NCBI RefSeq assembly: GCF_021495345.1
Contig: NZ_CP099397.1
Location: 3,906,001-3,970,000, forward strand
Source of the DNA: Pseudomonas hydrolytica
Lineage (GTDB): Bacteria; Pseudomonadota; Gammaproteobacteria; Pseudomonadales; Pseudomonadaceae
Reading direction: 5' to 3'
Length of the DNA stretch: 64,000 nt
Shown here one piece after another: positions 24,532-33,819 of this stretch. The position numbers and the translations under genes were made by a program. Under the pieces are notes generated by a model that did no database searches, was not told where the DNA came from, and was given only the letters and a program-made list of their open reading frames with translations. The first letter of the stretch is position 1, and each line of letters starts with the position of its first letter.

Positions 24532-24869
24532 CCGCCCTCGACGAACTGCGCAGCCGTCTGCAGCAGGACGATTACGCCTTCAGCGAAACCCTGGCCTTCG
24601 TCGCCGAGCACTACGACTATCAGCCCAGCGCCTTCCGTAACGGTGACGTGGAGAACGCCGCCGGACAGAACGAAGGCTCCTGCAAGACCCTGGGCCTGGC
24701 CCTGCTGGAGGGCTTGAGCACGGACGAAGCGCTGCGCGCCTTCGGCGAACACTACCGCAGCGTGTTGGCCACACCGCAGGGCAGCGACCACGGCAATATC
24801 CGCGCGCTGATGAGCCATGGCCTGGAAGGCCTGAAATTCGAGCAGGAACCGCTCAAGCGCAAGGCTTGA
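24528..24869 (+). CDS. HopJ-type (type III effector HopJ family) protein
   Basis: A 113-residue protein matching the HopJ family: FSETLAFVAEHYDYQPSAFRNGD, ENAAGQNEGSCKTLGLAL and FGEHYRSVLATPQGSDHGNIRAL. The family was named from plant-pathogen effectors but is widespread in free-living bacteria, so it is probably not an effector here. Translationally coupled to the DUF1244 gene. Confidence 0.85.
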   Translation: MTALDELRSRLQQDDYAFSETLAFVAEHYDYQPSAFRNGDVENAAGQNEGSCKTLGLALLEGLSTDEALRAFGEHYRSVLATPQGSDHGNIRALMSHGLEGLKFEQEPLKRKA

Positions 24870-25031
24870 GCGAATAGCGCAAAAACCTGCGCAACTGTCG
24901 GCAAAAGCTGACAGACATCACATTGCAATCACTTTATGCTGCGCGCCATCACAACTGATGGAACACGAGGGACCGTGTTCTGCGCGCAGCCGCCCTTCCC
25001 TCCTGTTTCGCGATCGGCATGGAGTCGCCCG

Positions 25032-25619
25032 ATGCAGCAGACCTTGGTATGGAAACCTTGGTACACCCCCGGCGTGGAAACCCTGCGCCTCAGTCAGGAT
25101 GCCAGTGGCATCCACGCCACCAGCCACCTGATGCAGGTGATCAAGGGCAACAGCATCGTCGCCAACTACCTGATCGACTGCGACGCGCGCTGGCGCTTCC
25201 GCCGCCTCTGGCTCAAGGTCGACAACCATGGCCAGCGCAGCCTTTGCCTGCAGCGCGACCTGCGTGGCAACTGGGTGCTCAACGGCCAGCCGCGCAGCGA
25301 CCTGCAGCAGTGCCAGCACGTCATGCTCTCGGCTTCCCCGTTCACCCACACCCCGCCGCTGCAACGCAGCGCCCTGGAAACCGGGCAAAGCGACGAAATG
25401 AAGGTCGCCTACATCGACATGCTCAGCCTCAGGGTCGAGGTACGCAGTCAGCGCTACCACTGCCTGCGCCGACGTCCGGGTGAAAGCCTCTACCGCAGCC
25501 AGGCCGAGGATCATGCCAGCGAAGAACTGAGCGTGGACGACCAGGCCCTGCTGCTCAAGGCCAACGAACGGTTTCTGCGCCTGAGCCAGCGCGAGCTGAC
25601 GGTCAGCGCGCTGGTGTAG
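25032..25619 (+). CDS. putative glycolipid-binding domain protein
   Basis: A 195-residue beta-rich protein like the putative glycolipid-binding family (DUF1089): WYTPGVETLRLSQDASGIHATSHLM, NYLIDCDARWRFRRLWLKV, DLRGNWVLNGQP and a C-terminal YHCLRRRPGESLYRSQ. ATG at 25032 has GGAG directly upstream; the longer frame is not homologous. Function unknown. Confidence 0.75.
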   Translation: MQQTLVWKPWYTPGVETLRLSQDASGIHATSHLMQVIKGNSIVANYLIDCDARWRFRRLWLKVDNHGQRSLCLQRDLRGNWVLNGQPRSDLQQCQHVMLSASPFTHTPPLQRSALETGQSDEMKVAYIDMLSLRVEVRSQRYHCLRRRPGESLYRSQAEDHASEELSVDDQALLLKANERFLRLSQRELTVSALV

Positions 25620-25632
25620 CTGCCAGTCTGCC

Positions 25633-25687
25633 GGTGCGCACGGCGCACCCTACAGGGCAGCCCTACGTAGGGTGTGCCGTGGGCACC
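25633..25687. repeat. inverted pair of GTAGGGTGCGCC-type repeats, copies 2 and 3
   Basis: GGTGCGCACGGCGCACCCTA at 25633-25652 faces GTAGGGTGTGCCGTGGGCAC starting at 25667. Together they form a potential long hairpin between convergent genes. Confidence 0.7.
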
Positions 25688-25709
25688 AGGCGCAGCAGAA
25701 CCACGCCTC

Positions 25710-26039
25710 TCAGATCGGCAGTTGGCCGAACGCCCAGCGCAGCAGGAAGAACACCAGCAACCCGCCACCGATGGTCGCCAGCAGGTGCCGTGTGAACGCG
25801 GCGATGGCGATGGCAGCCAGGCCCGCCAGCAGGTAGGCGTTGTTCCAGTTCAGCGCCCAGCTCTGCCCGTCCGGCAGCAACATGCCCGGCACCACGATGG
25901 CCGTCAGCACCGCCGTGGGCACGTAGTGCAGCCCTTGCCTGACCAGGGGAGGGAAACGCAGATCGGGAAAGGCGAACAGGCTGTAGCGCGTGGCAAAGGT
26001 GATCGCCAGCATGCCGAGAATCAGCAACCAGATATCCAT
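25710..26039 (-). CDS. azlD: AzlD family branched-chain amino acid transport protein
   Basis: A 109-residue membrane protein with about three to four spans, starting MDIWLLILGMLAITFATRYS as in AzlD. It pairs with AzlC to export branched-chain amino acids or analogues. Start overlaps the azlC stop by one base (TGATG), so the two are coupled. Confidence 0.88.
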   Translation of the reverse strand: MDIWLLILGMLAITFATRYSLFAFPDLRFPPLVRQGLHYVPTAVLTAIVVPGMLLPDGQSWALNWNNAYLLAGLAAIAIAAFTRHLLATIGGGLLVFFLLRWAFGQLPI

Positions 26040-26749
26040 CAGAGCAACTCCTCCTGCAGGACCGGCGTGCGCCGCTCCAGCCAAACGCCGACCACGATGC
26101 CGCTGGCGGCCGCGGCCATCAGCCCGAGCTTGTACGGCAGCGCATGGCAAGCCAGCGCCACGGCAGCGGCGACCAGCGCAGCAGCCACCTGCGGCTGGTT
26201 GCGCAGCATGGGCACTACGATGCCGATGAAGGTCGCCAGCATGGCAAAGTCCAGCCCCCACTCGCCGATGTTTGGCACCGCCTGGCCGAACAGCACGCCG
26301 ACCAGGGTGCACAGCAGCCAGTTGCAGTACATCGCCAGCGCCGCGCCGAGAAAGTACCAGTGCCGCAACGGTGCCGAATCGCCCCGCGCGTAGCGCTGCA
26401 GCACGACCGCATAGGCCTCGTCGGTCAGCCAGAACGCCAGTGGCACGCGCCAGCGCTTGGGCAGGTGACGCACATGGGGCTGCAGGCTGGCGCTGTACAG
26501 GGCATGGCGCAGATTGACCACCAGGGTGGTCAGCAACACCACGGCCACACCGGCACCGCCGGCCAGCAGGCTGATGGCGATGAACTGCGCCGAACCGGCG
26601 AACACCAGCGCCGACATCCCCATCGTCTGCACCGGGCTGAGCCCGGCAGCGCCGGCCAGGCTGCCGAAGATGATGCCGAAGGGAATGGCGCCGAGCAGCA
26701 TCGGCAGCATATCGCGGGCGCCCTGGGTGAATTCGTGATGACGGGACAT
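26039..26749 (-). CDS. azlC: AzlC family amino acid exporter subunit
   Basis: A 236-residue inner-membrane protein of the AzlC family. Signature segments are MLPMLLGAIPFGIIFGSLAG, GMSALVFAGSAQFIAISLL, LRHALYSASLQPHV and FWLTDEAYAVVLQRY. Eight hydrophobic stretches are visible. A perfect AGGAGG ribosome site precedes ATG at 26749. It is divergent from the di-haem/imelysin operon. Confidence 0.92.
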   Translation of the reverse strand: MSRHHEFTQGARDMLPMLLGAIPFGIIFGSLAGAAGLSPVQTMGMSALVFAGSAQFIAISLLAGGAGVAVVLLTTLVVNLRHALYSASLQPHVRHLPKRWRVPLAFWLTDEAYAVVLQRYARGDSAPLRHWYFLGAALAMYCNWLLCTLVGVLFGQAVPNIGEWGLDFAMLATFIGIVVPMLRNQPQVAAALVAAAVALACHALPYKLGLMAAAASGIVVGVWLERRTPVLQEELL

Positions 26750-26847
26750 GGAACCTCCTTGGGCCGACCAGCTTAACCAAGCAGCCCCAGGCAGGTCTTG
26801 AACGTTCTTGCGCATATAGCGCGCCACGCGACCATTTGCCCCGCCCG

Positions 26848-26866
26848 GATAACGCTAATTGATCTT
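26848..26866 (+). promoter_or_regulatory. weak Fur-box-like sequence before the di-haem/imelysin operon
   Basis: GATAACGCTAATTGATCTT matches 12 of 19 positions of the Fur consensus. It lies in an AT-rich stretch 65 bases before the DUF1111 gene. The match alone is weak; the function of the operon makes it worth noting. Confidence 0.35.
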
Positions 26867-26930
26867 ATTTAAATTACGTTAGCCTGCTAATCTTGGCGCC
26901 CCGTTTCCTGCCCGCTCGGATAGTTCCACG

Positions 26931-28343
26931 ATGTCGCCGCTTCAGCGCTGCCTGCTGCCGTTTCTGGCATTGACCCTGATCGCTTGCGAGCAGCAACCGC
27001 GCTTCACCGCGGCGGAACCGGGCGAAGCGCTGTCGGCCGGCTCCGCCACGGTGCGCAAGTTCGACCAGAATGCCTTTTCCATGCCCTCGGCCAATCTCGC
27101 GCCGAGCCGCCGTCTGGATTTCGCGGTGGGCAACAGCTTCTTCCGCAACCCCTGGGTTACGGCGCCGGCCACCACCACCGCGCGCGACGGCCTGGGCCCG
27201 TTGTTCAATACCAATGCCTGCCAGAACTGCCACCTCAAGGACGGCCGCGGCCATCCGCCCGAGCCGGGCGCACTCAGCGCCGCCTCCATGCTGGTGCGTC
27301 TGTCGCTGCCGGCCAGCCCCGAGCATGCCGAGTTGCTGCAACGCCAGGGCGTGGTCGCCGAGCCCACCTACGGCACCCAGCTGCAGGACATGGCCAACCC
27401 CGGCGTAGCCCCCGAGGGCAAGGTCCGCGTCACCTACAGCAGCGTGCCGGTGCGCTTCGCCGACGGCACCCTGGTGGAGCTGCGCAAACCCGAGCTGCAG
27501 ATCAGCCAGCTGGGCTACGGCGACCTGCATCCGGACACCCTGCTCTCCACTCGCATCGCCCCGCCGATGATCGGCCTTGGTTTGCTCGAGGCCATTGCCG
27601 AGCAGGACATCCTCGCCGCTGCCGATCCGGATGATGCCGATGGCGACGGCATTTCCGGGCGCCCCAACATCGTCTGGGATCGACAGCTGCAACGCAGCGT
27701 GCTCGGGCGCTTCGGCTGGAAGGCCGGACAACCCAACCTCAACCAGCAGAATGCCGATGCCTTCGCCAACGACATGGGCCTGACCAGTTCGCTGATCCCC
27801 CATGACAACTGCACCGCGGCGCAGGCCGACTGTCTGGCCACGCCACACGGCGGCGAACCGGAAGTAAGCGACAACATCCTGGCCAGCGTGCTGTTCTACA
27901 GCCGCAATCTCGGCGTACCGGCGCGGCGCGATGTCGACTCCCCCGCGGTGCTCAAGGGCAAGAGCCTGTTCCATCAGGCCGGTTGCCAGAAGTGCCACAC
28001 CCCCAGTTTCACCACCTCGGCCGATGCCGCCGAGCCGGAACTGGCCAACCAGTTGATTCGTCCCTATACCGACCTGCTGCTGCACGACATGGGCGAGGGG
28101 CTGGCCGACGGCCGCGAGGAGTTTCTCGCCAGCGGCCGCGAATGGCGCACGGCGCCGCTGTGGGGCATTGGCCTGACGCACGCGGTGAACGGTCATACCC
28201 AGTTCCTCCACGACGGTCGTGCCCGCAACCTGCTGGAGGCCATTCTCTGGCATGGCGGCGAGGCCGAAGCGGCCAAGCAGCGGGTGCTGCGTTTCGATGG
28301 CGAAGAGCGCTCCGCCCTGCTCGCCTTCCTCAATTCCCTCTAA
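26931..28343 (+). CDS. di-haem oxidoreductase-like lipoprotein (DUF1111)
   Basis: A 470-residue exported protein. The signal ends in a lipobox (LIAC, Cys19). Two c-type haem sites are present: CQNCH at 97-101 and CQKCH at 352-356. The C-terminal GHTQFLHDGRARNLLEAILWHGGEA region is typical of the family often called thiol oxidoreductases and related to MauG/peroxidase domains. It begins an operon with an imelysin and a DUF1513 protein. In P. aeruginosa the same genes follow icmP (about PA4370-PA4373). Likely periplasmic iron-linked redox role; reaction unknown. Confidence 0.9.
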   Translation: MSPLQRCLLPFLALTLIACEQQPRFTAAEPGEALSAGSATVRKFDQNAFSMPSANLAPSRRLDFAVGNSFFRNPWVTAPATTTARDGLGPLFNTNACQNCHLKDGRGHPPEPGALSAASMLVRLSLPASPEHAELLQRQGVVAEPTYGTQLQDMANPGVAPEGKVRVTYSSVPVRFADGTLVELRKPELQISQLGYGDLHPDTLLSTRIAPPMIGLGLLEAIAEQDILAAADPDDADGDGISGRPNIVWDRQLQRSVLGRFGWKAGQPNLNQQNADAFANDMGLTSSLIPHDNCTAAQADCLATPHGGEPEVSDNILASVLFYSRNLGVPARRDVDSPAVLKGKSLFHQAGCQKCHTPSFTTSADAAEPELANQLIRPYTDLLLHDMGEGLADGREEFLASGREWRTAPLWGIGLTHAVNGHTQFLHDGRARNLLEAILWHGGEAEAAKQRVLRFDGEERSALLAFLNSL

Positions 28344-28353
28344 GGAGCCTGCG

Positions 28354-29415
28354 ATGTTGCATAGAACCCTGATCGCTTCACTGCTCGGCCTGGCCCTGGT
28401 CGGGTGCAACCAGCAGGACCCTCGCGCCAAGGTCAGCGCCGCACTGGTCGACGGCGTTCTGCTGCCGGCCTACAGCAGCTGGCAGGAAGCCGATCGCCAG
28501 CTCGCCGGGAGCACCGCCGCGTTCTGCGCGGGCACTGCCGATCTGCCGGCCGCGCGCCAGGCCTTCCTCGGCGCGCAGAATGCCTGGGCCGGGCTGCAGC
28601 CCCTGCTGATCGGGCCACTCGCCGAAGGCAATCGCGCCTGGCAGATCCAGTTCTGGCCGGACAAGAAGAACCTGGTACAGCGCCAGGTCGAAGCGCTGCT
28701 GAAGAACAAGCCGCAACTGACCCCGGCCGACCTGGCCAGCGCCAGCGTGGTGGTGCAGGGCCTGACCGCTTATGAGTACGTCCTGTTCGATGCCAACCTG
28801 GACCTCAACGATGCCGAGCAGAAGGCGCGCTACTGCCCGCTGCTGCAGGCCATCGGCACGCACCAGCAGGCGCTGGCTGCCGATATCGTCGAGCAATGGC
28901 AGGCCAAGCCGGGCATGGCCGAGCAGCTGAGAAAATTCCCCAACGAACGTTATGCCGAGGCCAACGAGGCCATCGCCGAGCTGCTGCGCGTGCAGGTCAG
29001 TGCGCTTGACGGCCTGAAGAAGAAACTCGGCGCGCCCATGGGCCGCCAGAGCAAGGGCATTCCCCAACCCTACCAGGCCGAGTCCTGGCGCAGCGCCGCC
29101 AGCCTGAGCAACCAGGCTGCCGCCCTGGCCAGCGCCGAAAGGCTCTGGCACGGCAGCAACCGCGACGGCATCCAGTCCCTGCTGGACAAGGATCAGGCGC
29201 AGCTGGGCCAGCGCATCGACGCCGCCTACCAGGACACCCGTCAGCGCCTGGCCGCCCTGGATCGCCCGCTGGGCGAACTGCTTGCCGACGAAGCCGGCCG
29301 CACCAGCCTCAACGAGCTGTACGACAGCCTCAATCGCCTGCATCGCCTGCAGGAAAGCGAACTGGCCAAGGCGCTCGGCGTGCAGATCGGCTTCAACGCC
29401 CACGACGGAGACTGA
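28354..29415 (+). CDS. imelysin family lipoprotein with altered metal motif
   Basis: A 353-residue lipoprotein (signal MLHRTLIASLLGLALVGC, Cys18) of the imelysin family. The family GxHxxE motif is replaced by GLTAYE at 136-141, so the His is Thr138. AAGGAG overlaps the stop of the gene before, and the DUF1513 gene follows two bases after the stop, so all three are co-transcribed. Probable partner of the di-haem protein in iron handling; peptidase activity is unlikely. Confidence 0.88.
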   Translation: MLHRTLIASLLGLALVGCNQQDPRAKVSAALVDGVLLPAYSSWQEADRQLAGSTAAFCAGTADLPAARQAFLGAQNAWAGLQPLLIGPLAEGNRAWQIQFWPDKKNLVQRQVEALLKNKPQLTPADLASASVVVQGLTAYEYVLFDANLDLNDAEQKARYCPLLQAIGTHQQALAADIVEQWQAKPGMAEQLRKFPNERYAEANEAIAELLRVQVSALDGLKKKLGAPMGRQSKGIPQPYQAESWRSAASLSNQAAALASAERLWHGSNRDGIQSLLDKDQAQLGQRIDAAYQDTRQRLAALDRPLGELLADEAGRTSLNELYDSLNRLHRLQESELAKALGVQIGFNAHDGD

Positions 29416-29417
29416 GC

Positions 29418-30521
29418 ATGCAGCGCAGAGCCTTTCTCGGCCTTGGCGCGGCGGCCGCCAGCCTCGCCGCCGCTGGTGCGTTCGGCGGCTGGACGCTGTT
29501 CGGCCCGTCAGGCCAGCCGCTGCTACTGTCGGCGCGCGACGATGGCGAAGGCCGTCACTACGCCGTCGGTTATCGCCTCAGCGGCGAGCGCGCCTTCGCC
29601 ACCCAGGTCAACGAACGCTGCCATGATGTGGTACCGCACCCCAGCCTGCCGCTGGCACTGTTCGTCGGCCGCCGCCCGAGCACCGAAAGCTATCTGATCG
29701 ATACCCGCGACGGCCGCCTGCTGCAGACCCTGCGCTCAGCGGCCGACCGTCACTTCAATGGGCACGCGGTGTTCCACCATGGCGGCGCCTGGCTGTACGC
29801 CACCGAAAATGACACCCGCGAGCCCGGTCGCGGTGTACTGGGCGTCTATCGCCTGGACGGCCAGCAGCTGACGCACGACGGCGAACATGCCACCCATGGT
29901 GTCGGCCCGCATCAGCTGCTGTGGATGCCCGACGGCGAAACCCTGGTGGTGGCCAACGGCGGCATCCGTACCGAAGCGGAAAGCCGCGTGGAGATGAATC
30001 TCGACGCCATGGAAGCCAGCCTGGTGCTGATGCGCCGCGACGGCAGCCTGATCAGCCAGGAGCAGCTGGCCGAGCAGCGCAACAGCATCCGCCACCTCGC
30101 CGTGGCCCGTGACGGCACGGTGGTCAGCGGCCAGCAGTACATGGGCGAGCTGCTCGACCAGGTGCCGCTGCTGGCGATCAAACGCCCCGGCCAGCCGTAC
30201 CAGCCCTTCCCCCTGGGCGAAGCGCAGCGGGCGGCGATGAACCAGTACACCGCCAGCGTGGCCATTCACGACGAGCTGCGCCTGCTGGCGCTGACCGCAC
30301 CGCGTGGCAACCGCTTCTTCATCTGGGACCTGGACAGTGCCCAGGTGCGCCTGGACGTGCCCCTGCCGGACTGCGCCGGAGTGGGCGCGGTCGCCGACGG
30401 CTTCGTCGTCACCTCGGGCCAGGGCCGCTGCCGACTCTACGACTGCCGCGGTCAGCGGATCGTCGCCAAGGCGCTGGAGTTGCCAGCCGGTCTGTGGGAC
30501 AACCACTTGCGCCTGGCCTGA
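29418..30521 (+). CDS. DUF1513 family Tat-exported protein
   Basis: A 367-residue periplasmic protein with a twin-arginine signal (MQRRAFLGLGAAAASLAAAG). The rest looks like a beta-propeller: repeated strand blocks such as HYAVGYRLSGERAFATQV, HFNGHAVFHHGGAWLYATEND, GVGPHQLLWMPDGETLVVANGG and GNRFFIWDLDSAQVRLD. It is last in the imelysin operon. Function unknown; the context points to iron or haem metabolism. Confidence 0.88.
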   Translation: MQRRAFLGLGAAAASLAAAGAFGGWTLFGPSGQPLLLSARDDGEGRHYAVGYRLSGERAFATQVNERCHDVVPHPSLPLALFVGRRPSTESYLIDTRDGRLLQTLRSAADRHFNGHAVFHHGGAWLYATENDTREPGRGVLGVYRLDGQQLTHDGEHATHGVGPHQLLWMPDGETLVVANGGIRTEAESRVEMNLDAMEASLVLMRRDGSLISQEQLAEQRNSIRHLAVARDGTVVSGQQYMGELLDQVPLLAIKRPGQPYQPFPLGEAQRAAMNQYTASVAIHDELRLLALTAPRGNRFFIWDLDSAQVRLDVPLPDCAGVGAVADGFVVTSGQGRCRLYDCRGQRIVAKALELPAGLWDNHLRLA

Positions 30522-30635
30522 ATGGCTGGCCCGCTCGATGAACCGGACGTTCAGGCACCGCCGAGAGGCGGCCCCGCGACCCGGCACTGTGGCGGCGCAC
30601 CACGGTTGATTTACCCCAGCAACCAGTCGAGATAC

Positions 30636-30648
30636 GTTGTCATACAAC
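30636..30648. promoter_or_regulatory. FadR-subfamily GntR operator-like palindrome
   Basis: GTTGTCATACAAC is a perfect 5-3-5 palindrome and its core TTGTCATACAA fits the FadR-subfamily pattern TNGTNNNACNA exactly. It shares the GTCATAC half-site with the operator at 30892-30911. The likely binder is the FadR-type GntR regulator at 36.7 kb. Confidence 0.6.
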
Positions 30649-30854
30649 TTTAGTCAAAAGCCTCAGGGACACGGCCTGGGAATCTCGCCCCGGCCCGCCC
30701 GTCACTGCACCAGGCGAAGCCCGCGGAACAGAGCGAGATCTGCGTCATAGAGCGGTCCGACTCCTGCGTTCAGCTGAACGCTGAATACCCCAGGCAGACG
30801 CTAGCCCCCACGACCGGGGGCAAGGTACAGCTTGAAATCCACGGCTGCCTGGCG

Positions 30855-30883
30855 TTGACATCGCCCTGCTTGCTGCAGATAAT
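30855..30883 (+). promoter_or_regulatory. sigma-70 promoter of the uronate operon
   Basis: TTGACA (30855-30860), 17-base spacer, GATAAT (30878-30883). Near-perfect consensus. Predicted transcription start is about 30890, directly at the palindromic operator. Confidence 0.8.
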
Positions 30884-30891
30884 CGACCCAA

Positions 30892-30911
30892 GTCATACGA
30901 CAACGTATGAC
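30892..30911. promoter_or_regulatory. operator palindrome at the uronate promoter start site
   Basis: Arms GTCATACG and CGTATGAC with a four-base centre ACAA form a perfect inverted repeat. It sits immediately downstream of the -10 box, where a bound repressor would block initiation. Probable site for the GntR/FadR regulator of the cluster. Confidence 0.75.
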
Positions 30912-30949
30912 ACCAAATAACAACAAGCGACAAGAGCCCAGGCCCCGCC

Positions 30950-31777
30950 ATGACCACCACTCCCAGCGAGCTTCGCCCCTTCAATCGCCTGCTGCTCACC
31001 GGTGCCGCCGGTGGCCTGGGCAAGGTACTGCGCCAGCGCCTACGCCCCTACGCCAATGTCCTGCGTCTGTCCGATATCGGCGAGATGGCGCCGGCCGAAG
31101 GCCCACACGAAGAAGTGGTGCACTGCGATCTGGCCGACAAGGCCGGCGTGCAGCAACTGGTCGAAGGCGTCGATGCCATCGTGCATTTCGGCGGCGTCTC
31201 GGTCGAGCGCCCGTTCGAGGAAATTCTCGGCGCCAACATCTGCGGCGTGTTCCATATCTACGAAGCGGCCCGCCGCCATGGCGTGAAGCGCGTGGTGTTC
31301 GCCAGCTCCAACCATGTGATCGGTTTCTACAAGCAGGACGAGCGCCTCGACGCCCATTCTCCGCGCCGGCCGGACGGCTACTACGGGCTGTCCAAGTCCT
31401 ACGGCGAGGACATGGCCAGCTTCTATTTCGACCGCTACGGCATCGAGACCGTGAGCATCCGCATCGGCTCCTCCTTCCCCGAGCCGGCCAACCGCCGAAT
31501 GCTGAGCACCTGGCTGAGCTATGACGATCTCACCCAGCTGATCGAACGCGCCCTCTATACCGCGAATGTCGGCCACACCGTGGTCTACGGCATGTCGGAT
31601 AACCGCGAGGTGTGGTGGGACAACAGCCAGGCCGCGCACCTGGGCTTCACGCCCAAGGACAGCTCGGACGTGTTCCGCGACAAGGTGGAGGCGCAACCCA
31701 TGCCGGCCGCCGACGATCCGGCGCGCATCTATCAGGGCGGCGCCTTCGTTGCCGCGGGGCCCTTCGGCGACGATTGA
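30950..31777 (+). CDS. udh: uronate dehydrogenase (NAD-dependent)
   Basis: Oxidises D-galacturonate and D-glucuronate to the aldaro-lactone with NAD, the first oxidative step to galactarate or glucarate. The 275-residue extended-SDR protein has TGAAGGLG (17-24), SSNHVIGFY and the catalytic Tyr145-x3-Lys149 in YYGLSKSYGED. Its sequence follows characterised Pseudomonas Udh proteins. It is the first gene after a strong promoter and operator and is followed by a lactonase and a TRAP transporter. The aldarate dehydratases that complete the pathway are not in the window. Confidence 0.93.
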   Translation: MTTTPSELRPFNRLLLTGAAGGLGKVLRQRLRPYANVLRLSDIGEMAPAEGPHEEVVHCDLADKAGVQQLVEGVDAIVHFGGVSVERPFEEILGANICGVFHIYEAARRHGVKRVVFASSNHVIGFYKQDERLDAHSPRRPDGYYGLSKSYGEDMASFYFDRYGIETVSIRIGSSFPEPANRRMLSTWLSYDDLTQLIERALYTANVGHTVVYGMSDNREVWWDNSQAAHLGFTPKDSSDVFRDKVEAQPMPAADDPARIYQGGAFVAAGPFGDD

Positions 31778-31832
31778 AAGCCCCAGCAGGCCCGACGCGA
31801 GAACCCGGAACAACAGCGAGCGACGAACCGCC

Positions 31833-32708
31833 ATGCAAGCCGAACTGATCCTCGATGCCCGCAATGCCACCGGCGAAAGCCCGGTGTGGCACGCCGCCGA
31901 ACAGGCCCTGTACTGGGTCGACATTCCCGCCGCACGCCTGCATCGCTGGAGCCTGCGCGATGCCAGCAGCCGGAGCTGGCAGGCCGGGGAAATGCTCGCC
32001 TGCATCGCCCGCCACCCGGCCGGCGGCTGGCTGGCCGGCATGCAGAGCGGCCTCTTCCATCTGCATCCGCAGGACGATGGCAGCATGCAGGCCTCACGCC
32101 TGGCGCAGGTCGAACACGCCCGGCCGCAGATGCGCTTCAACGATGGACGCTGCGACCGCCAGGGGCGTTTCTGGGCCGGCAGCATGCTGCTGGACATGGC
32201 TGCCGGTGCCCCCGTCGGCGCCTTGTATCGCTTCGACGGTCAGTTGGAGGAATGCCTCGCCGATCTTATCGTGCCCAACGGCCTGGCCTTCAGCCCCGAT
32301 GGCCGCACGCTGTACCTCTCCGACTCGCACCCGAGCGTGCAGGCCGTGTGGGCCTTCGATTACGACACCGACAGCGGCACGCCGCATAACCGCCGCCTGT
32401 TCATCGACATGCAGCAGCACCCCGGTCGTCCGGACGGCGCCGCCGTGGACGTCGACGGCTGCTACTGGATCTGCGGCAACGACGCCGGACTGATCCACCG
32501 CTTCACCCCCGACGGCCGCCTGGATCGTTCCCTCGCCGTGCCGGTGAAGAAGCCGGCGATGTGCGCCTTTGGCGGGGCGAAGCTGGACACCCTGTTCGTC
32601 ACCTCGATTCGCCCGCATGGCGACCTCGCCGACCAGCCGCTGGCCGGCGGCGTGTTCGCCCTGAACCCCGGCGTGACGGGGATCGAGGAGCCCGCCTACC
32701 GCGCCTGA
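31833..32708 (+). CDS. SMP-30/gluconolactonase family lactonase
   Basis: A 291-residue six-bladed beta-propeller hydrolase. Metal-binding elements include the N-terminal GESPVWH Glu, RFNDGRCDRQGRFWAGS and VPNGLAFSPDGRTLYLSDS. Next to udh its probable job is to open the galactaro- or glucaro-lactone produced by Udh. Start ATG at 31833 gives the family's usual N-terminus; the long upstream extension is not homologous. Confidence 0.88.
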   Translation: MQAELILDARNATGESPVWHAAEQALYWVDIPAARLHRWSLRDASSRSWQAGEMLACIARHPAGGWLAGMQSGLFHLHPQDDGSMQASRLAQVEHARPQMRFNDGRCDRQGRFWAGSMLLDMAAGAPVGALYRFDGQLEECLADLIVPNGLAFSPDGRTLYLSDSHPSVQAVWAFDYDTDSGTPHNRRLFIDMQQHPGRPDGAAVDVDGCYWICGNDAGLIHRFTPDGRLDRSLAVPVKKPAMCAFGGAKLDTLFVTSIRPHGDLADQPLAGGVFALNPGVTGIEEPAYRA

Positions 32709-32785
32709 ATCCGCTCCACCCGAGGCCGCCCGCGGCACCGGTTTGCTCTGCTGCTTACCAACAACAACAAGACGGAGATTTCCGC

Positions 32786-33760
32786 ATGAACCTCAAACGC
32801 AAGCTGCTTCTGGCCACACTTCCGCTAGCCCTCGGCCTGTCTTCCCTGGTGCAGGCCGAGGTGACCCTGAAGATCGCCGAGATCCACCCCGCCGGCTACC
32901 CCACCGTGGTGGCCATGGAGAACCTGGGCAAGAAGCTGGAGGCGGCCACCAATGGCGAGATCAAATCGCGCATGTTCGCCGGTGGCGTACTCGGCTCGGA
33001 GAAGGAAGTGATCGAGCAGACCCAGATCGGCGCCGTGCAGCTGACCCGCGTCAGCCTCGGCTCGGTGGGCCCGGTGGTGCCGGCCACCAACGTGTTCAAC
33101 ATGCCCTTCGTGTTCCGCGACGTCGATCATATGCGCAAGGTGGTCGATGGCGAGATCGGCCAGGAAATCCTCGACGCCATCACCAACTCCGACTTCAACA
33201 TGGTCGGCCTGGCCTGGATGGAAGCCGGCAGCCGCAGCCTCTACACCAAGAAGCCGGTGCGCAGCCTGGAAGACCTCAAGGGCATGAAGATCCGCGTGAT
33301 CGGCAATCCGCTGTTCATCGACACCCTCAACGCCATGGGCGCCAACGGCATCGCCATGGACACCGGCGAGATCTTCAGCGCCCTGCAGAGCGGCGTGATC
33401 GACGGCGCCGAGAACAACCCGCCGACCCTGCTCGAGCACAACCACTTCCGTGCCGCCAAGTACTACACCCAGACCCATCACCTGATCCTCCCCGAGCCGC
33501 TGCTGATGTCCAAGACCACCTGGAACAAGCTCACCCCCGAGCAGCAGGAACTGGTCAAGAAGCTGGCCAAGGAAGCCCAGCTGGAAGAACGCGACCTGTG
33601 GATCGCCAAGGAAAACGCCAGCAACGAGAAGCTCAAGGCCGAAGGCGTCGAGTACATCGAGGTCGACACCAAGCCCTTCTACGACGCCACCGCCCCGGTC
33701 CGTGAGAAGTACGGCGCGCAGTTCGCCGAACTCATCCAGCGCATCGAAGCCGTTCAGTAA
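32786..33760 (+). CDS. dctP: TRAP transporter substrate-binding protein (DctP)
   Basis: A 324-residue periplasmic binding protein. The signal peptide ends at VQA, about residue 24. The TRAP pattern follows: GYPTVVAMENLGKKLEAATNGEI, GGVLGSEKEVIEQTQIGAVQL, SLEDLKGMKIRVIGNPLF with the conserved carboxylate-binding Arg, and GVIDGAENNPPTL. In this operon the substrate is probably a uronic acid. GGAG precedes ATG. Confidence 0.92.
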   Translation: MNLKRKLLLATLPLALGLSSLVQAEVTLKIAEIHPAGYPTVVAMENLGKKLEAATNGEIKSRMFAGGVLGSEKEVIEQTQIGAVQLTRVSLGSVGPVVPATNVFNMPFVFRDVDHMRKVVDGEIGQEILDAITNSDFNMVGLAWMEAGSRSLYTKKPVRSLEDLKGMKIRVIGNPLFIDTLNAMGANGIAMDTGEIFSALQSGVIDGAENNPPTLLEHNHFRAAKYYTQTHHLILPEPLLMSKTTWNKLTPEQQELVKKLAKEAQLEERDLWIAKENASNEKLKAEGVEYIEVDTKPFYDATAPVREKYGAQFAELIQRIEAVQ

Positions 33761-33819
33761 TCCACGCGCAAGCGCGCGGCGCAGGCCATCGGTCTGCGCC
33801 GCGCCACCGGTGAAATCCG

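Larger units (their letters stand above)
30522..30949. other. 428-bp intergenic regulatory region before the uronate operon
   Basis: No gene is seen. It contains two operator-like palindromes, a 16-bp perfect palindrome at 30766-30781 (GCGTTCAG/CTGAACGC), a GCCCCC/GGGGGC hairpin near 30805-30825, and a consensus sigma-70 promoter, described separately. Confidence 0.6.

Noticed and set aside
28354..28776. Possible frameshift in the imelysin because of the missing HxxE
   Set aside because: The frame is continuous, of normal length and homologous on both sides; only the His is changed.
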